From NCBI GenBank assembly GCA_040389045.1, contig JAZKAT010000029.1, positions 26,877-90,876 of the forward strand: DNA of 64,000 bases, read 5' to 3'. The stretch's first letter is position 1, and every line of letters starts with the position of its first letter. This DNA is from UBA5158 sp040389045. GTDB lineage: Bacteria; Pseudomonadota; Gammaproteobacteria; DSM-16500. The notes beneath the pieces were generated by a model. The model was not told where the DNA came from and ran no database searches. It saw only the letters and a program-made list of their open reading frames with translations. The translations under genes were made by a program, and so were the position numbers. Shown in pieces: positions 33,844-42,727 of this stretch.

Positions 33844-34437
33844 TTACATTAACCGTAGCAAACCAATAAATATTCCTTGCACCTGCACCCTATGCGCCAG
33901 ATAAGTTTGTGGTTGAAGACTAGCATTAGCGGGAGTTAAAGTGATTTTTCCTGCAGGCTTGAAGTGAATGCGTTTCAATGTGGCATTTTCGTTATCAATC
34001 AGCGCGACGACGATGTCGTTCTCTTTTGCACTATCCTGACGTCTGCAGATCACCTTGTCGCCTTCCAGAATCCCTTCTTCAATCATGGAATCGCCTTTGA
34101 CTTCCAGAGCATACAAATCCTCTTTGCCAAACAATTCGGCGAAATCAATGGTCTCATTACGCGCCACCGCTTCAATCGGGGTACCAGCAGCAATTTTCCC
34201 GACCAGGGGCAAGTGCAAGCCGGTAGGACTTTTCAATTGAATTTTGCGATAGCCAGTTTTGCCCATAGATAATAAACCATCTTGTTCCAGCACTCGCAAA
34301 TAACGGCTTACCAGGCTTAATGAACGCGGGCTGATACCTATGCCAATAGCAATTTCATTCAAGGAGGGGGCAAATCCACGCTCTTGCATAAATTGGGTGA
34401 CGAATTGATAAATCTTGTATTGAGTAGGAGTAGTCAT
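33844..34437 (-). CDS. lexA: LexA-type SOS repressor
   Basis: A 197-residue autocleaving repressor. Residues 1-65 form a winged helix (LNEIAIGIGISPRSLSLVSRYLRVLEQDGLL). Then comes the S24 peptidase fold with the scissile Ala84-Gly85 (KIAAGTP), catalytic Ser117 (KGDSMIEEGI) and Lys155 (NATLKRI). All residues needed for RecA-stimulated self-cleavage are present. AAGGGAA before the ATG at 34437 is preferred over an ATG seven codons upstream. No canonical CTGT-N8-ACAG operator is visible in the 170-bp upstream region, so its binding site may differ. From memory, Legionella and Coxiella lack a classical LexA, which makes its presence informative about placement. Confidence 0.92.
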   Translation of the reverse strand: MTTPTQYKIYQFVTQFMQERGFAPSLNEIAIGIGISPRSLSLVSRYLRVLEQDGLLSMGKTGYRKIQLKSPTGLHLPLVGKIAAGTPIEAVARNETIDFAELFGKEDLYALEVKGDSMIEEGILEGDKVICRRQDSAKENDIVVALIDNENATLKRIHFKPAGKITLTPANASLQPQTYLAHRVQVQGIFIGLLRLM

Positions 34438-34609
34438 TGCAAATTCCCTTATTAACACTAAGCTAGTTTAAGTGAAGAAATAGTGAAAAAACAAGTATTT
34501 TCTGCAATTAGTTTTTTGAGCGTGTTAAAATACGCTCCAAACTCCACTCAGCGCTTTTTCAAAGCTGCTGATTCGGCTAAGATAACACTTTTTAGGCAAA
34601 CTCTTTTCC

Positions 34610-35578
34610 ATGTCTATACCACAACGCCAGCAAGCTCTGCAAAATAAAACAGTCTACATTTCCTGTATCGTGCCGGTTTTTAATGAAGAAGCTAACGTCG
34701 ATGAATTTTTCCATCAATTGCAAGCTAACTTAAGTCAGTTAACACAGCGCTTTGAAATTATAGTAATTGATGACGGCAGCCATGATCATACGGTAGCAAA
34801 AATTACCGCCCTCCCCGCCAGCTACAACATTAAATTAATCTGCCTGTCACGAAATTTTGGTAAAGAAAATGCCCTCACCGCCGGCCTGGAACATTGTGCT
34901 GGTGATGTCGCCATCATTCTCGATGCAGATTTTCAGCACCCACTGGAAACCCTGCCAATTTTTTTAGAAAACTGGGCGAACGGCTATGAAATGGTTTATG
35001 GTGTACGAGAAAATCGTGACAATGAATCTTCACTGAAACGTGGCTTCGCGCAGTTATTTTATTGGCTTATGGCAAAGATCACCCATATTAATATTCCCAA
35101 TAATGCGGGAGATTTCCGCTTATTAGACCGCAAAGTTATCGCCAGTATTAATGAATTTCAAGAACGCTCTCGTTTCATGAAAGGCTTGTATGCATGGGTA
35201 GGTTTTAAAAGCATCGCTGTTCCCTTCCAAGTCCAAGAACGCACTGCTGGCAAAAGCGCCTGGGGGCTGCGTCGCCTTACCGAACTTGCCATTACCGGCA
35301 TTACCTCATTTTCTGACATACCCTTGCGGGTGTGGGGATTTATTGGTTTTATTATTTCCTTAATATCACTGATTTACGCCATTTATATTGTTACCGTCAC
35401 CTTAATATATGGCGCTGACTTACCTGGCTTTCCCAGCATCATTGTCGCGGTAATGTTTTTTGGTGGGATTCAATTATTATCGATTGGTATTTTAGGCGAA
35501 TATATAGCGCGAATTTTTATGGAAGTAAAACAACGGCCTAAATACATAGTAGAAAAAAAATATGGTTTTGAAAATTGA
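34610..35578 (+). CDS. GT2 undecaprenyl-phosphate glycosyltransferase (ArnC/GtrB/FlmF2-like)
   Basis: A 322-residue family-2 glycosyltransferase that loads a sugar onto undecaprenyl phosphate at the inner membrane. The N-terminal GT-A domain has VPVFNEEANVDEFF, FEIIVIDDGSHD, LSRNFGKENALTAGLEH and the metal-binding DADFQHPLE. Two C-terminal transmembrane helices (about 238-262 and 275-295) and the tail GEYIARIFMEVKQRPKYIVE are typical of ArnC/GtrB. The length equals that of ArnC as I remember it. It overlaps the gtrA-like gene by 17 bp. With the ArnT-like and YdjC-family genes downstream it suggests lipid A or O-antigen decoration. The sugar is unknown. Confidence 0.93.
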   Translation: MSIPQRQQALQNKTVYISCIVPVFNEEANVDEFFHQLQANLSQLTQRFEIIVIDDGSHDHTVAKITALPASYNIKLICLSRNFGKENALTAGLEHCAGDVAIILDADFQHPLETLPIFLENWANGYEMVYGVRENRDNESSLKRGFAQLFYWLMAKITHINIPNNAGDFRLLDRKVIASINEFQERSRFMKGLYAWVGFKSIAVPFQVQERTAGKSAWGLRRLTELAITGITSFSDIPLRVWGFIGFIISLISLIYAIYIVTVTLIYGADLPGFPSIIVAVMFFGGIQLLSIGILGEYIARIFMEVKQRPKYIVEKKYGFEN

Positions 35579-35957
35579 GTTTGTAAAACAAGTTATCCGC
35601 TTTGTATTAATTGGCTCTACCGCAGCCATGGTTAACTTTAGTATTGTCATTGCCTTAGTTGAGTCTGGATTATTATCGCCCTTGTATGCCAACATTATTG
35701 CGTTTTCTATCGCCTTTCAAGTCAGTTACTTTGGACACCGCTACTGGACTTTCAATCGAACTGTCAATACGCACAAAATAGCCGTGCCCCGCTTATTATT
35801 AATTTCCGGGAGTAGTTTCATTGCCAACGAAGGAATATTTTATATCTTTCTAAATGTATTCCAGTTGCCCTATATTCTTGCGCTGTTTTTAACGCTTACC
35901 GTATTGCCCATAGTCAGTTTTACCTTTAACAAACTATGGGTATTTCAGGAAGGATGA
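35562..35957 (+). CDS. GtrA-family membrane protein (putative lipid-linked sugar flippase)
   Basis: A 131-residue protein with four transmembrane helices, starting FVLIGSTAAMVNFSIVIAL and containing VSYFGHRYWTFNR, the Arg/Trp/Phe signature of the GtrA family, repeated in the second half as SFTFNKLWVFQEG. GtrA proteins are thought to move undecaprenyl-phosphate-linked sugars across the inner membrane. The gene starts inside the GT2 gene (17-bp overlap) and its end overlaps the convergent ArnT-like gene by 13 bp. Confidence 0.92.
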   Translation: MVLKIEFVKQVIRFVLIGSTAAMVNFSIVIALVESGLLSPLYANIIAFSIAFQVSYFGHRYWTFNRTVNTHKIAVPRLLLISGSSFIANEGIFYIFLNVFQLPYILALFLTLTVLPIVSFTFNKLWVFQEG

Positions 35958-37627
35958 TTCGTTAACAAAATCTTGTCATTGTACTGGCTGACTTTGTAGA
36001 CCGTCATTTTAGACTTGAGGGCTTGGTAATAATCGTCATCGGTCACTACATACAAACGTTTAGCGCTATGCCAGCGTTGCAAAAATTCCTTATCACCGAT
36101 TAACCACTGACTGGTATCCTGGAAAACCATTCCATACCACATTTCACGTAACCAATTATCATTGTAAGCAATATCTGGCGCATGCCAATCCGCCACGATA
36201 GTCAGTTGCTTTTCTAAATAAAGGGGTAAGTCCTGGTAATAACGGTAATAAGTCACCACTTCATCGCCAGGTTGCAACAGTGACTTCAATTGCAAAGCAA
36301 TAGGCTTACTGGTTTTTACATCAATAATTGAAACCGTGGAAATAAAAATTTGCAGTAACATAGCTACGGTGACTGTGATACATGTCACAATCCAGACGGG
36401 ATTTAACTTTCGTGATAATTTACCCACTACAAACGCGGCGCAAATTAAAATAATTCCCATGTTGCGCAGCACGACAAAATAATCTTCTGGCACATCAAAC
36501 ACGTGTAGACTAGGCGCGGCAAAAAATAACATGGCTACCAAGGCACTAAACAAGATAAATAATGCCGTTGCGGCATAATACCCTCGTCGTTGCGGCGCCT
36601 CCCACCACTCACTCACATAACTTGCCACCAGCAATGCCAGCGCAGGGAATATCGGTAAGATATAGCCTACGGTTTTTGAATGCGGGATAGAGAAAAATAC
36701 GAAGATGATAGTAAACCATAACAGCAGAAATAAGTCGGTTGCATACCGCTGACGGTCTTGCCAGATGCGGCCTAGTTTCTGCCCTAGTGCCTGCACCAGA
36801 AATACTGTCCACGGAAAAAATCCCGCAGCAACCACCGGTAAATAAAACCATAATGGCGCTTTACTATTAAATTCCTGGGTAGTCAGAAAACGCGAAACTT
36901 GCTGGGTCACAAAAAAGAAATGTAAAAATTCTGGATTGGCTTTTTGCACCAACATATACCACGGCAAAGTCAGTAACAGAAAAAGTAACATGCCGCTAAA
37001 CAAGCGCATTTTAGTAAGTAAATGCCAGCGATTTAATATTAAGATCCAACTGCCAATAATCATGGCGGGAAAAACAATGCCTATCAACCCCTTGGTAAGC
37101 GCCGCCGCTGCCGCGAAACAATATGCCCCAATCAATAAATACTTTTTCCAGCGGGCACTGACCTGGCCTTGCATCGCGGCCAGAAAACATAACAAAGCAT
37201 CGGCCACTAACGAAGCCACTTCCAAATCCAGATTGGCATAATGCGCGGCGCCAAAATATAGCGGACTGGTGGCAAGCATGATCGCAGCCAGCAAACCCGT
37301 TCGCCGGCCATACAACAACCTGCCCGTAGTATAAAGCACTAATGTACCCAAGACCCCGATTAACACTGGCCAAAACCGCAAACTCCCTTCGGTAATACCA
37401 AACATTTTAATCGCTGATGCCTGCAACCAATAATACAAAACTGGCTTATCCAGAAAAGCTACGCCATTAATCCGCGGCGTAATATAGTCACCAGTCACTA
37501 CCATTTCCCTGGCCACTTCTGAATAACGCCCTTCGTCGGGAATGAATAATGCATAAGAGCCAATCCATAATGCATAAAAGAGTCCAATTATAAACCCTAA
37601 TTTGGCAATATCTCTTAACCAATACAT
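35945..37627 (-). CDS. GT39 lipid A glycosyltransferase, ArnT/FlmK-like
   Basis: A 560-residue integral membrane glycosyltransferase of the PMT/ArnT superfamily, which transfers a sugar from undecaprenyl phosphate to lipid A in the periplasm. After helix 1 the first periplasmic loop carries PDEGRYSEVAREM and TPRINGVAFLDKPVLYYW, aligning with ArnT's 'DETRYAEISREM' and 'EKP...YW'; the Asp is the catalytic-site residue. About twelve hydrophobic helices follow, with a soluble C-terminal domain from about residue 460. The ATG at 37627 (MYWLRDIAKLG) directly precedes helix 1; a frame open upstream to 37864 is not supported. It diverges from the YdjC-family gene and converges on gtrA. Confidence 0.9.
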   Translation of the reverse strand: MYWLRDIAKLGFIIGLFYALWIGSYALFIPDEGRYSEVAREMVVTGDYITPRINGVAFLDKPVLYYWLQASAIKMFGITEGSLRFWPVLIGVLGTLVLYTTGRLLYGRRTGLLAAIMLATSPLYFGAAHYANLDLEVASLVADALLCFLAAMQGQVSARWKKYLLIGAYCFAAAAALTKGLIGIVFPAMIIGSWILILNRWHLLTKMRLFSGMLLFLLLTLPWYMLVQKANPEFLHFFFVTQQVSRFLTTQEFNSKAPLWFYLPVVAAGFFPWTVFLVQALGQKLGRIWQDRQRYATDLFLLLWFTIIFVFFSIPHSKTVGYILPIFPALALLVASYVSEWWEAPQRRGYYAATALFILFSALVAMLFFAAPSLHVFDVPEDYFVVLRNMGIILICAAFVVGKLSRKLNPVWIVTCITVTVAMLLQIFISTVSIIDVKTSKPIALQLKSLLQPGDEVVTYYRYYQDLPLYLEKQLTIVADWHAPDIAYNDNWLREMWYGMVFQDTSQWLIGDKEFLQRWHSAKRLYVVTDDDYYQALKSKMTVYKVSQYNDKILLTNHPS

Positions 37628-37740
37628 TGTATTATCTTGGTTTTCTAATTTACTATCTAAGGTGATTAGCACTTGTTGAATTCCGCAAATTGCACTAAGC
37701 TTTAATAAGATGGAACACGCTTTAAGGGTCTTAACATACC

Positions 37741-38568
37741 ATGAAAAGTATAATTTTATGCGCTGATGATTATGGCCAGAATGCGTCTGTTTCTCAAGCA
37801 ATTGTTGATTTGTTTGAGCAAAAACGCTTATCTGCAACGAGTTGCATGTCAACTGCACCTTCATGGCCTGGCACTGTCAAATTACTTGAACCTTTTAAAA
37901 ATAAGGTCGATATAGGCTTACACCTTAATTTGACCGAAGGTAAACCGCTTTCAAAGGCAATGACTAAATTTTTACCATTGCGTGATTTAATTATTAAAAC
38001 CCATACCAAAAAAATTGAAAAAGCCACCATCCTCACCGAGCTCCGCGCTCAACTTGATAATTTTACTGAAAACTTTGGTGCATTACCCGATTTTATCGAT
38101 GGTCATCATCATGTTCACCAATTACCCATTATCAGAGATGCGGTATTTGAACTCTATGAAGAAAAGCTTAGAGAAAATAGTACTTATGTGCGCTGCACGT
38201 TTGATCCCGCGTCTTTATTACGGGTGAGAGATGTGGCTTACTTGAAACAATTAATCATTCAATTATTAGGTGGGATTTATTTTAAAAAGGAACTGGAAAA
38301 ACGTAAAGTCCTCCACAATAAATCTTTTGCCGGGATTTATAATTTTGCCGAATCGTATGAATATTCTGAATTATTCCCACGATTTTTAAAACAAGTTGGC
38401 AATGGCGGCATTATCATGTGCCACCCAGGATTGATGAGTAAAGAAGAAGATGAAATTGCCGCTTCACGTCACAATGAATATCTGTATTTTAGCAGTAACG
38501 CGTTTACCCGAGATTGCAATAAAGCGCCAGTAACGTTAGTACGCTTTAGAGAAGTGGCGCACAAATAG
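37741..38568 (+). CDS. YdjC/ChbG-family carbohydrate deacetylase (NaxD/HpnK-like)
   Basis: A 275-residue metal-dependent deacetylase. The motifs are complete: LCADDYGQN (residues 6-14, metal and catalytic Asp), GLHLNLTEG, DGHHHVHQLP (zinc His) and MCHPG near the C-terminus. Family members remove acetyl groups from chitobiose, hopanoid-linked GlcNAc, or (NaxD) undecaprenyl-phosphate N-acetylhexosamine before its transfer to lipid A. The placement next to an ArnT-like transferase and a GT2/GtrA pair favours the NaxD role. There is no signal peptide or membrane helix, which fits action on the cytosolic face. The promoter lies in the 113-bp divergent gap shared with the ArnT-like gene. Confidence 0.9.
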   Translation: MKSIILCADDYGQNASVSQAIVDLFEQKRLSATSCMSTAPSWPGTVKLLEPFKNKVDIGLHLNLTEGKPLSKAMTKFLPLRDLIIKTHTKKIEKATILTELRAQLDNFTENFGALPDFIDGHHHVHQLPIIRDAVFELYEEKLRENSTYVRCTFDPASLLRVRDVAYLKQLIIQLLGGIYFKKELEKRKVLHNKSFAGIYNFAESYEYSELFPRFLKQVGNGGIIMCHPGLMSKEEDEIAASRHNEYLYFSSNAFTRDCNKAPVTLVRFREVAHK

Positions 38569-38674
38569 TTTTGAAACAGTTGCCAAGTAAAATAAAAAAA
38601 GTTATTTTAGTGATTCGTAAAAATTTGCAAACCCCTCCCCAATCCTTCTGAAACCCGCACTGGCTAGCCGCGAG

Positions 38675-38747
38675 CTGTCATTACTGCGCAGGCGCTGCAG
38701 CTTTTGCATTTACAATGAATGGATTCCCGCCTGCGCAGGAATGACAG
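38675..38747. repeat. Palindromic element, left arm diverged
   Basis: The right arm 38718-38747 matches the 30-bp arm in inverted orientation except for one base. The left arm from 38675 is shortened and altered (CTGTCATTACTGCGCAGGCG). It sits in the 254-bp gap between the deacetylase and pilin genes, where I see nothing else except the pilin ribosome site. Confidence 0.8.
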
Positions 38748-38822
38748 AAGAATCACATCCCTTCAAATCGACATCCCCTCTTATAACTCATACTCATTAA
38801 CCCTATTCCCCAAGGACCCAAC

Positions 38823-39224
38823 ATGTTTAAAAAATCAAAGCTAGGCTTTTCCTTAATCGAACTCATGATTGTCGTTGGTATCATGGGAATTTTATCGGCT
38901 ATAGCCTTTCCCTGTTATCAAAATTACACGACACGCGCGCGATTCGCTGAAATTATTTCCGCAACCGAACCTTTCAAACTGGCGGTTGCTATCGCGTTGC
39001 AAACCGGTGCAGAATTAACCGAATTAAACTCAGGAAAACCAGGGCTACCCGCTTCACCAAGTCCTTCCAAAAATCTTGCCAGCATCGAAGTTAAAAATGG
39101 TGTTATTACCGCCACTGGCACTCAGCTAGTTAATAACAACACTTATGTTTTACAGCCGGATAAAAATGGCAGCAGCTGGTCTGTTGGAGGGACTTGTGTC
39201 ATCAATGGGACTTGCAACGCATGA
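38823..39224 (+). CDS. pilA: Type IV pilin (major pilin)
   Basis: A 133-residue prepilin. The class III leader MFKKSKLG is cut before Phe9, followed by the hydrophobic helix FSLIELMIVVGIMGILSAIA with the conserved Glu at mature position 5. The C-terminal domain is short, with two cysteines (TCVINGTCNA) at the very end that could form the D-region disulfide, although the loop would be small. An additional Cys (CYQNY) sits near the helix end. AAGGA precedes the ATG. The gene overlaps pilB by ATGA, so pilin and assembly ATPase are translationally coupled. Confidence 0.93.
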   Translation: MFKKSKLGFSLIELMIVVGIMGILSAIAFPCYQNYTTRARFAEIISATEPFKLAVAIALQTGAELTELNSGKPGLPASPSPSKNLASIEVKNGVITATGTQLVNNNTYVLQPDKNGSSWSVGGTCVINGTCNA

Positions 39225-40651
39225 ATTATTCCGCCGTAGAAACATTGTTAACGATTGTCAATCCAGAATTAATACAACGTTACCGGGTCATTCCGTTAAA
39301 TGTTCATGGCAGCACTTTGAACCTTGGTGTGATGGACCCCACTGATCAAAACGCCGTAAACGCCATTATTTTTCATACCGGTTTACGTGTTCAACCCGTG
39401 GCAATCAATGAACATCAATATAATGACTTTATTCAAACATTTTGCGCGCGCCCGGCGCCCAGCCCCCTCTTGAAAGAATTGGTAACCCAAGAACCGTTAG
39501 TTATCAATGAAAATAGTAGTAACTACGATGAACCACTCATACATTTTGTTGACCATATCCTGCAGCATGCCATTCAAAAATGCGCTTCTGACATTCATAT
39601 TGAACCTTATGAAAATCACTGTCGAATTCGCTATCGGCAAGATGGGATTTTATATGAAATCACTGAAATCAATGCAGTGCTCGCCATTCGGCTCATCACC
39701 CGTTTAAAAGTCATGGCGCAATTAAATATTTCTGAGCGGCGCCTGCCACAAGATGGGCGTTTTCAAGTCACGCACGATTATGCTTCAATAGATATTCGTG
39801 TGAATACTTGTCCTACGCTTTTTGGCGAAAAAATCGTTTTACGAATTCTGGATGCACGCAATTTAACGCTAGCCCTTGATGCCTTGGGCTTCAATCCCCA
39901 ACAATTGAAATTATTTCAAGATAAAATCTCCGAACCGCAAGGGTTGTGTTTAGTGACCGGCCCCACCGGCAGCGGTAAAACCATTACTCTTTATTCCGCG
40001 CTCAACTATTTAAATACTCCCGCCAAAAATATTTCCACCGTAGAAGATCCCGTGGAAATACGTTTGCCCGGTATTAACCAGGTCAATATTCATACCAAGA
40101 TAGGGCTTGATTTTGCCACTACTTTACGGACTTTTTTACGTCAAGATCCGGATGTTATTATGCTGGGAGAAATTCGTGACCGGGAAACTGCAAAAATTGC
40201 CACCCAGGCTGCGCAAACCGGTCATTTAGTTTTATCAACACTGCATACTAACAATGCTATCACCACACTGTCCCGATTAAAAACTCTGGGCGTCGCCACT
40301 TATAATATTTCATTAATCGTGGCCCAACGCCTCATCCGTAAACTGTGCGAATTTTGCAAAACACCGGATAAATCTTCCCGTGAAACCAACATTTTTCAAG
40401 CACGTGGTTGTCAGCATTGTTTGCATGGTTATGCGGGACGCACGGGAATTTATGAAGTATTGGAAATAACCCCGGAGTTGGCGCAACTCATGACTGGTAA
40501 TAGTAATACGCAAAGCATAAGCGATTATTTGCAACAAAGTGGATTTTTAAATTTACAGGATGCAGCGTACGCCATGGTGGTCAATGGCAAAACCAGTTTA
40601 AATGAAATGAATCGCGTGTTACGGAAATTCGGCGATGCAACTCACTACTAA
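39221..40651 (+). CDS. pilB: Type IV pilus assembly ATPase PilB
   Basis: A 476-residue GspE/PilB ATPase that powers pilus extension. It has an N-terminal MshEN-like region (residues 1-100), then the secretion ATPase core with KCASDIHIEPYE, RYRQDGILYEI, Walker A GPTGSGKT, the Asp box, Walker B PDVIMLGEIRD and a His box. A zinc tetracysteine follows (CEFC...CQHC, about residues 375-405). It is somewhat shorter than the usual ~560 residues because the N-terminal region is reduced. The start ATG overlaps the pilA stop; an earlier in-frame ATG at 39194 lies inside pilA and is less likely. Confidence 0.95.
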   Translation: MNYSAVETLLTIVNPELIQRYRVIPLNVHGSTLNLGVMDPTDQNAVNAIIFHTGLRVQPVAINEHQYNDFIQTFCARPAPSPLLKELVTQEPLVINENSSNYDEPLIHFVDHILQHAIQKCASDIHIEPYENHCRIRYRQDGILYEITEINAVLAIRLITRLKVMAQLNISERRLPQDGRFQVTHDYASIDIRVNTCPTLFGEKIVLRILDARNLTLALDALGFNPQQLKLFQDKISEPQGLCLVTGPTGSGKTITLYSALNYLNTPAKNISTVEDPVEIRLPGINQVNIHTKIGLDFATTLRTFLRQDPDVIMLGEIRDRETAKIATQAAQTGHLVLSTLHTNNAITTLSRLKTLGVATYNISLIVAQRLIRKLCEFCKTPDKSSRETNIFQARGCQHCLHGYAGRTGIYEVLEITPELAQLMTGNSNTQSISDYLQQSGFLNLQDAAYAMVVNGKTSLNEMNRVLRKFGDATHY

Positions 40652-41855
40652 GAACTACCCGTTGCGGTTATATACCTGGTCAGGATGGTCTAGCGACCAC
40701 AAAAAAATAACGGGGGAAATTCACGCTCACAGCATTACCCTAGCCCGGCTAGAATTACTGCAGCAAGGCATGACAGTGACTTTCATCCGTAAAAAAATGC
40801 AGCCCTGGCTATTCAAACAGTCCAAAATCCTTAGCCGTGATATCGCCATGTTTTTTCGTCAATTAGCGACTTTGGTTAACGCGGGCATATCACTGGTACA
40901 ATGTCTGGATGTTTTATCGCAAAACCATCAGCATCCAAAATTACAATTATTGATTCAATCATTAAAAAACGATGTGGAAGCCGGCAACAATCTGGCGCAT
41001 GCCATGCGCGCTCACCCCGGTTTATTTGATCACCTGACTTGCCAGTTAACTTATATTGCCGAACAAACGGGTACGCTGGACACCCTGTTAACCCGCCTGG
41101 CTAACCATCAGGAAAAAACCCTGGCCTTAAAAAACGAAATCAAACAAGCGCTCGCCTACCCTTGTTTCATTTTAATAATGGCCTTACTAATCACTACCGC
41201 GATGTTGATATTTGTTATTCCACACTTTGTCGAAATCTTTGCTAATTTTCAGGTAAAACTGCCGGCACTAACGCGCCACGTCATCCAATTTTCCACTTTC
41301 ATTATTAATGACTACTGGTTAGCGCCACTGCCTGTCATTGTTAATTGCGCGATTATTTATTATTATAAAAAATCACCCACTTTAAAAAAAAACTTAGATA
41401 CCGTTTTGTTAAAAACCCCCTGGCTTGGTACCTTCCTTAAAAAAGTTATTTTTACCCGAATCACCCGTACCCTTGCCACTATGCTTACCGCGGGTTTATC
41501 CATTACCAATGCCTTAACAATGTTGTCTGAGATTAGCACCAACCATATTATTCAGACCGCGCTTACCCAATTACACAGTGACATTAATGCTGGTAAACGC
41601 ATTCACGAAGCATTGCAAAACGCGGCTATCTTTCCACCCCTGATGACCCGAATGATAAAAATAGGCGAAGAATCGGGTACCCTGGAAACCATGCTCGAGA
41701 AAATCGCGGTGTTTTATGAGGCGGATATCGCTTACTGGATCAACAATTTCAGCCATTTATTAGAACCCTTGATTATAATGATACTTGGTGTTTTAATCGG
41801 TGGATTAGTTATTGCGATGTATTTGCCAATATTCAAGTTAGGGACCGTGATTTGA
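40635..41855 (+). CDS. pilC: Type IV pilus inner-membrane platform protein PilC
   Basis: A 406-residue polytopic protein of the GspF/PilC family, the inner-membrane base on which PilB acts. Two homologous GspF domains are visible. The first starts DIAMFFRQLATLVNAGISLVQCLDVL (given here as shorter pieces, DIAMFFRQLATL and NAGISL). The second starts RITRTLATMLTAGLSITNAL. Each is followed by membrane helices, and 'MIKIGEESGTLETMLEKIA' is the family's conserved closing motif. It overlaps pilB by 17 bp and ends on the first base of pilD's ATG. Confidence 0.95.
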   Translation: MQLTTKNYPLRLYTWSGWSSDHKKITGEIHAHSITLARLELLQQGMTVTFIRKKMQPWLFKQSKILSRDIAMFFRQLATLVNAGISLVQCLDVLSQNHQHPKLQLLIQSLKNDVEAGNNLAHAMRAHPGLFDHLTCQLTYIAEQTGTLDTLLTRLANHQEKTLALKNEIKQALAYPCFILIMALLITTAMLIFVIPHFVEIFANFQVKLPALTRHVIQFSTFIINDYWLAPLPVIVNCAIIYYYKKSPTLKKNLDTVLLKTPWLGTFLKKVIFTRITRTLATMLTAGLSITNALTMLSEISTNHIIQTALTQLHSDINAGKRIHEALQNAAIFPPLMTRMIKIGEESGTLETMLEKIAVFYEADIAYWINNFSHLLEPLIIMILGVLIGGLVIAMYLPIFKLGTVI

Positions 41856-42727
41856 TGGATAATATCGTTGATGTGTTTAACCAAAACCCTAATATTTTTT
41901 TAATGCTGGTGGCGGCATTATCATTACTTGTCGGTAGTTTTTTGAATGTAGTCATCTACCGTCTACCCCGTATGATTGAAAATGATTGGAACCTGGAATG
42001 CCGTGAATATCTTGGTTTAAAACCTCATGCCGATGAACCAAAACCCATTAATCTGTATCTCCCTTTTTCCCACTGCCCGCACTGTAATGAAACCCTGAAA
42101 CCCTGGCACAAAATTCCCATCATCAGCTATATCGTACTCGGCGGCAAATGCGCTTATTGTGGCGGCAAAATATCGTTGCGTTATCCATTGGTGGAAGCGC
42201 TTTGCTGTATCGCCTCGGTTTATGTCGCCTGGCGTTTTGGATTTACCTGGCAAACGGCCGGGGCTTTATTATTTACCTGGACCTTAATCGCCTTAACTTA
42301 TATCGATTTGGATTATCATTTATTACCGGACCAGCTAACTTTCTTTTTGTTAGGGCTGGGATTATTTTTAAGTTTATTTTCTCTGTTTTGTACAAGTTTC
42401 GATGCCATTATAGGCTTGCTGGCGGGTTATCTCATTTTTGCGATTATCCAGGGTATATTTCAACTGGTGACCGGCAAAGTTGGCATGGGGCAAGGCGATT
42501 ATAAATTGCTGGCGGCATTGGGTGCTTTTTTAGGCTGGCAAATGCTGCCCATTATTATTTTGATAGCATCGGTCAGTGGCATCCTGATCAGCGTGATCCA
42601 CATGGCAATCAAGAATCAATACAAAAGCGTCCCATTACCCTTTGGCCCCTATCTCGCGCTGGCTGGCTGGATCAGCTTGATTTGGGGGCCAGACATTTTA
42701 AGTATGTATCTACATGCCATCCACTAA
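41855..42727 (+). CDS. pilD: Prepilin peptidase / N-methyltransferase PilD
   Basis: A 290-residue inner-membrane aspartic protease that cleaves the pilin leader and methylates the new N-terminus. The cytosolic zinc loop has CPHC...CAYC (about residues 72-100). The two catalytic aspartates are in TYIDLDYHLLPD and GQGDYKLLAALG. About eight transmembrane helices fit the family. It starts with ATG overlapping the pilC stop (TGATG) and overlaps coaE by 14 bp, so the pilus genes and coaE form one transcription unit, the usual gammaproteobacterial order. Confidence 0.96.
   Translation: MDNIVDVFNQNPNIFLMLVAALSLLVGSFLNVVIYRLPRMIENDWNLECREYLGLKPHADEPKPINLYLPFSHCPHCNETLKPWHKIPIISYIVLGGKCAYCGGKISLRYPLVEALCCIASVYVAWRFGFTWQTAGALLFTWTLIALTYIDLDYHLLPDQLTFFLLGLGLFLSLFSLFCTSFDAIIGLLAGYLIFAIIQGIFQLVTGKVGMGQGDYKLLAALGAFLGWQMLPIIILIASVSGILISVIHMAIKNQYKSVPLPFGPYLALAGWISLIWGPDILSMYLHAIH

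Noticed and set aside
37628..37864. N-terminal extension of the ArnT-like protein by 79 residues
   Set aside because: The extension has no resemblance to the family, runs into the divergent deacetylase gene, and the ATG at 37627 directly precedes the conserved first helix.
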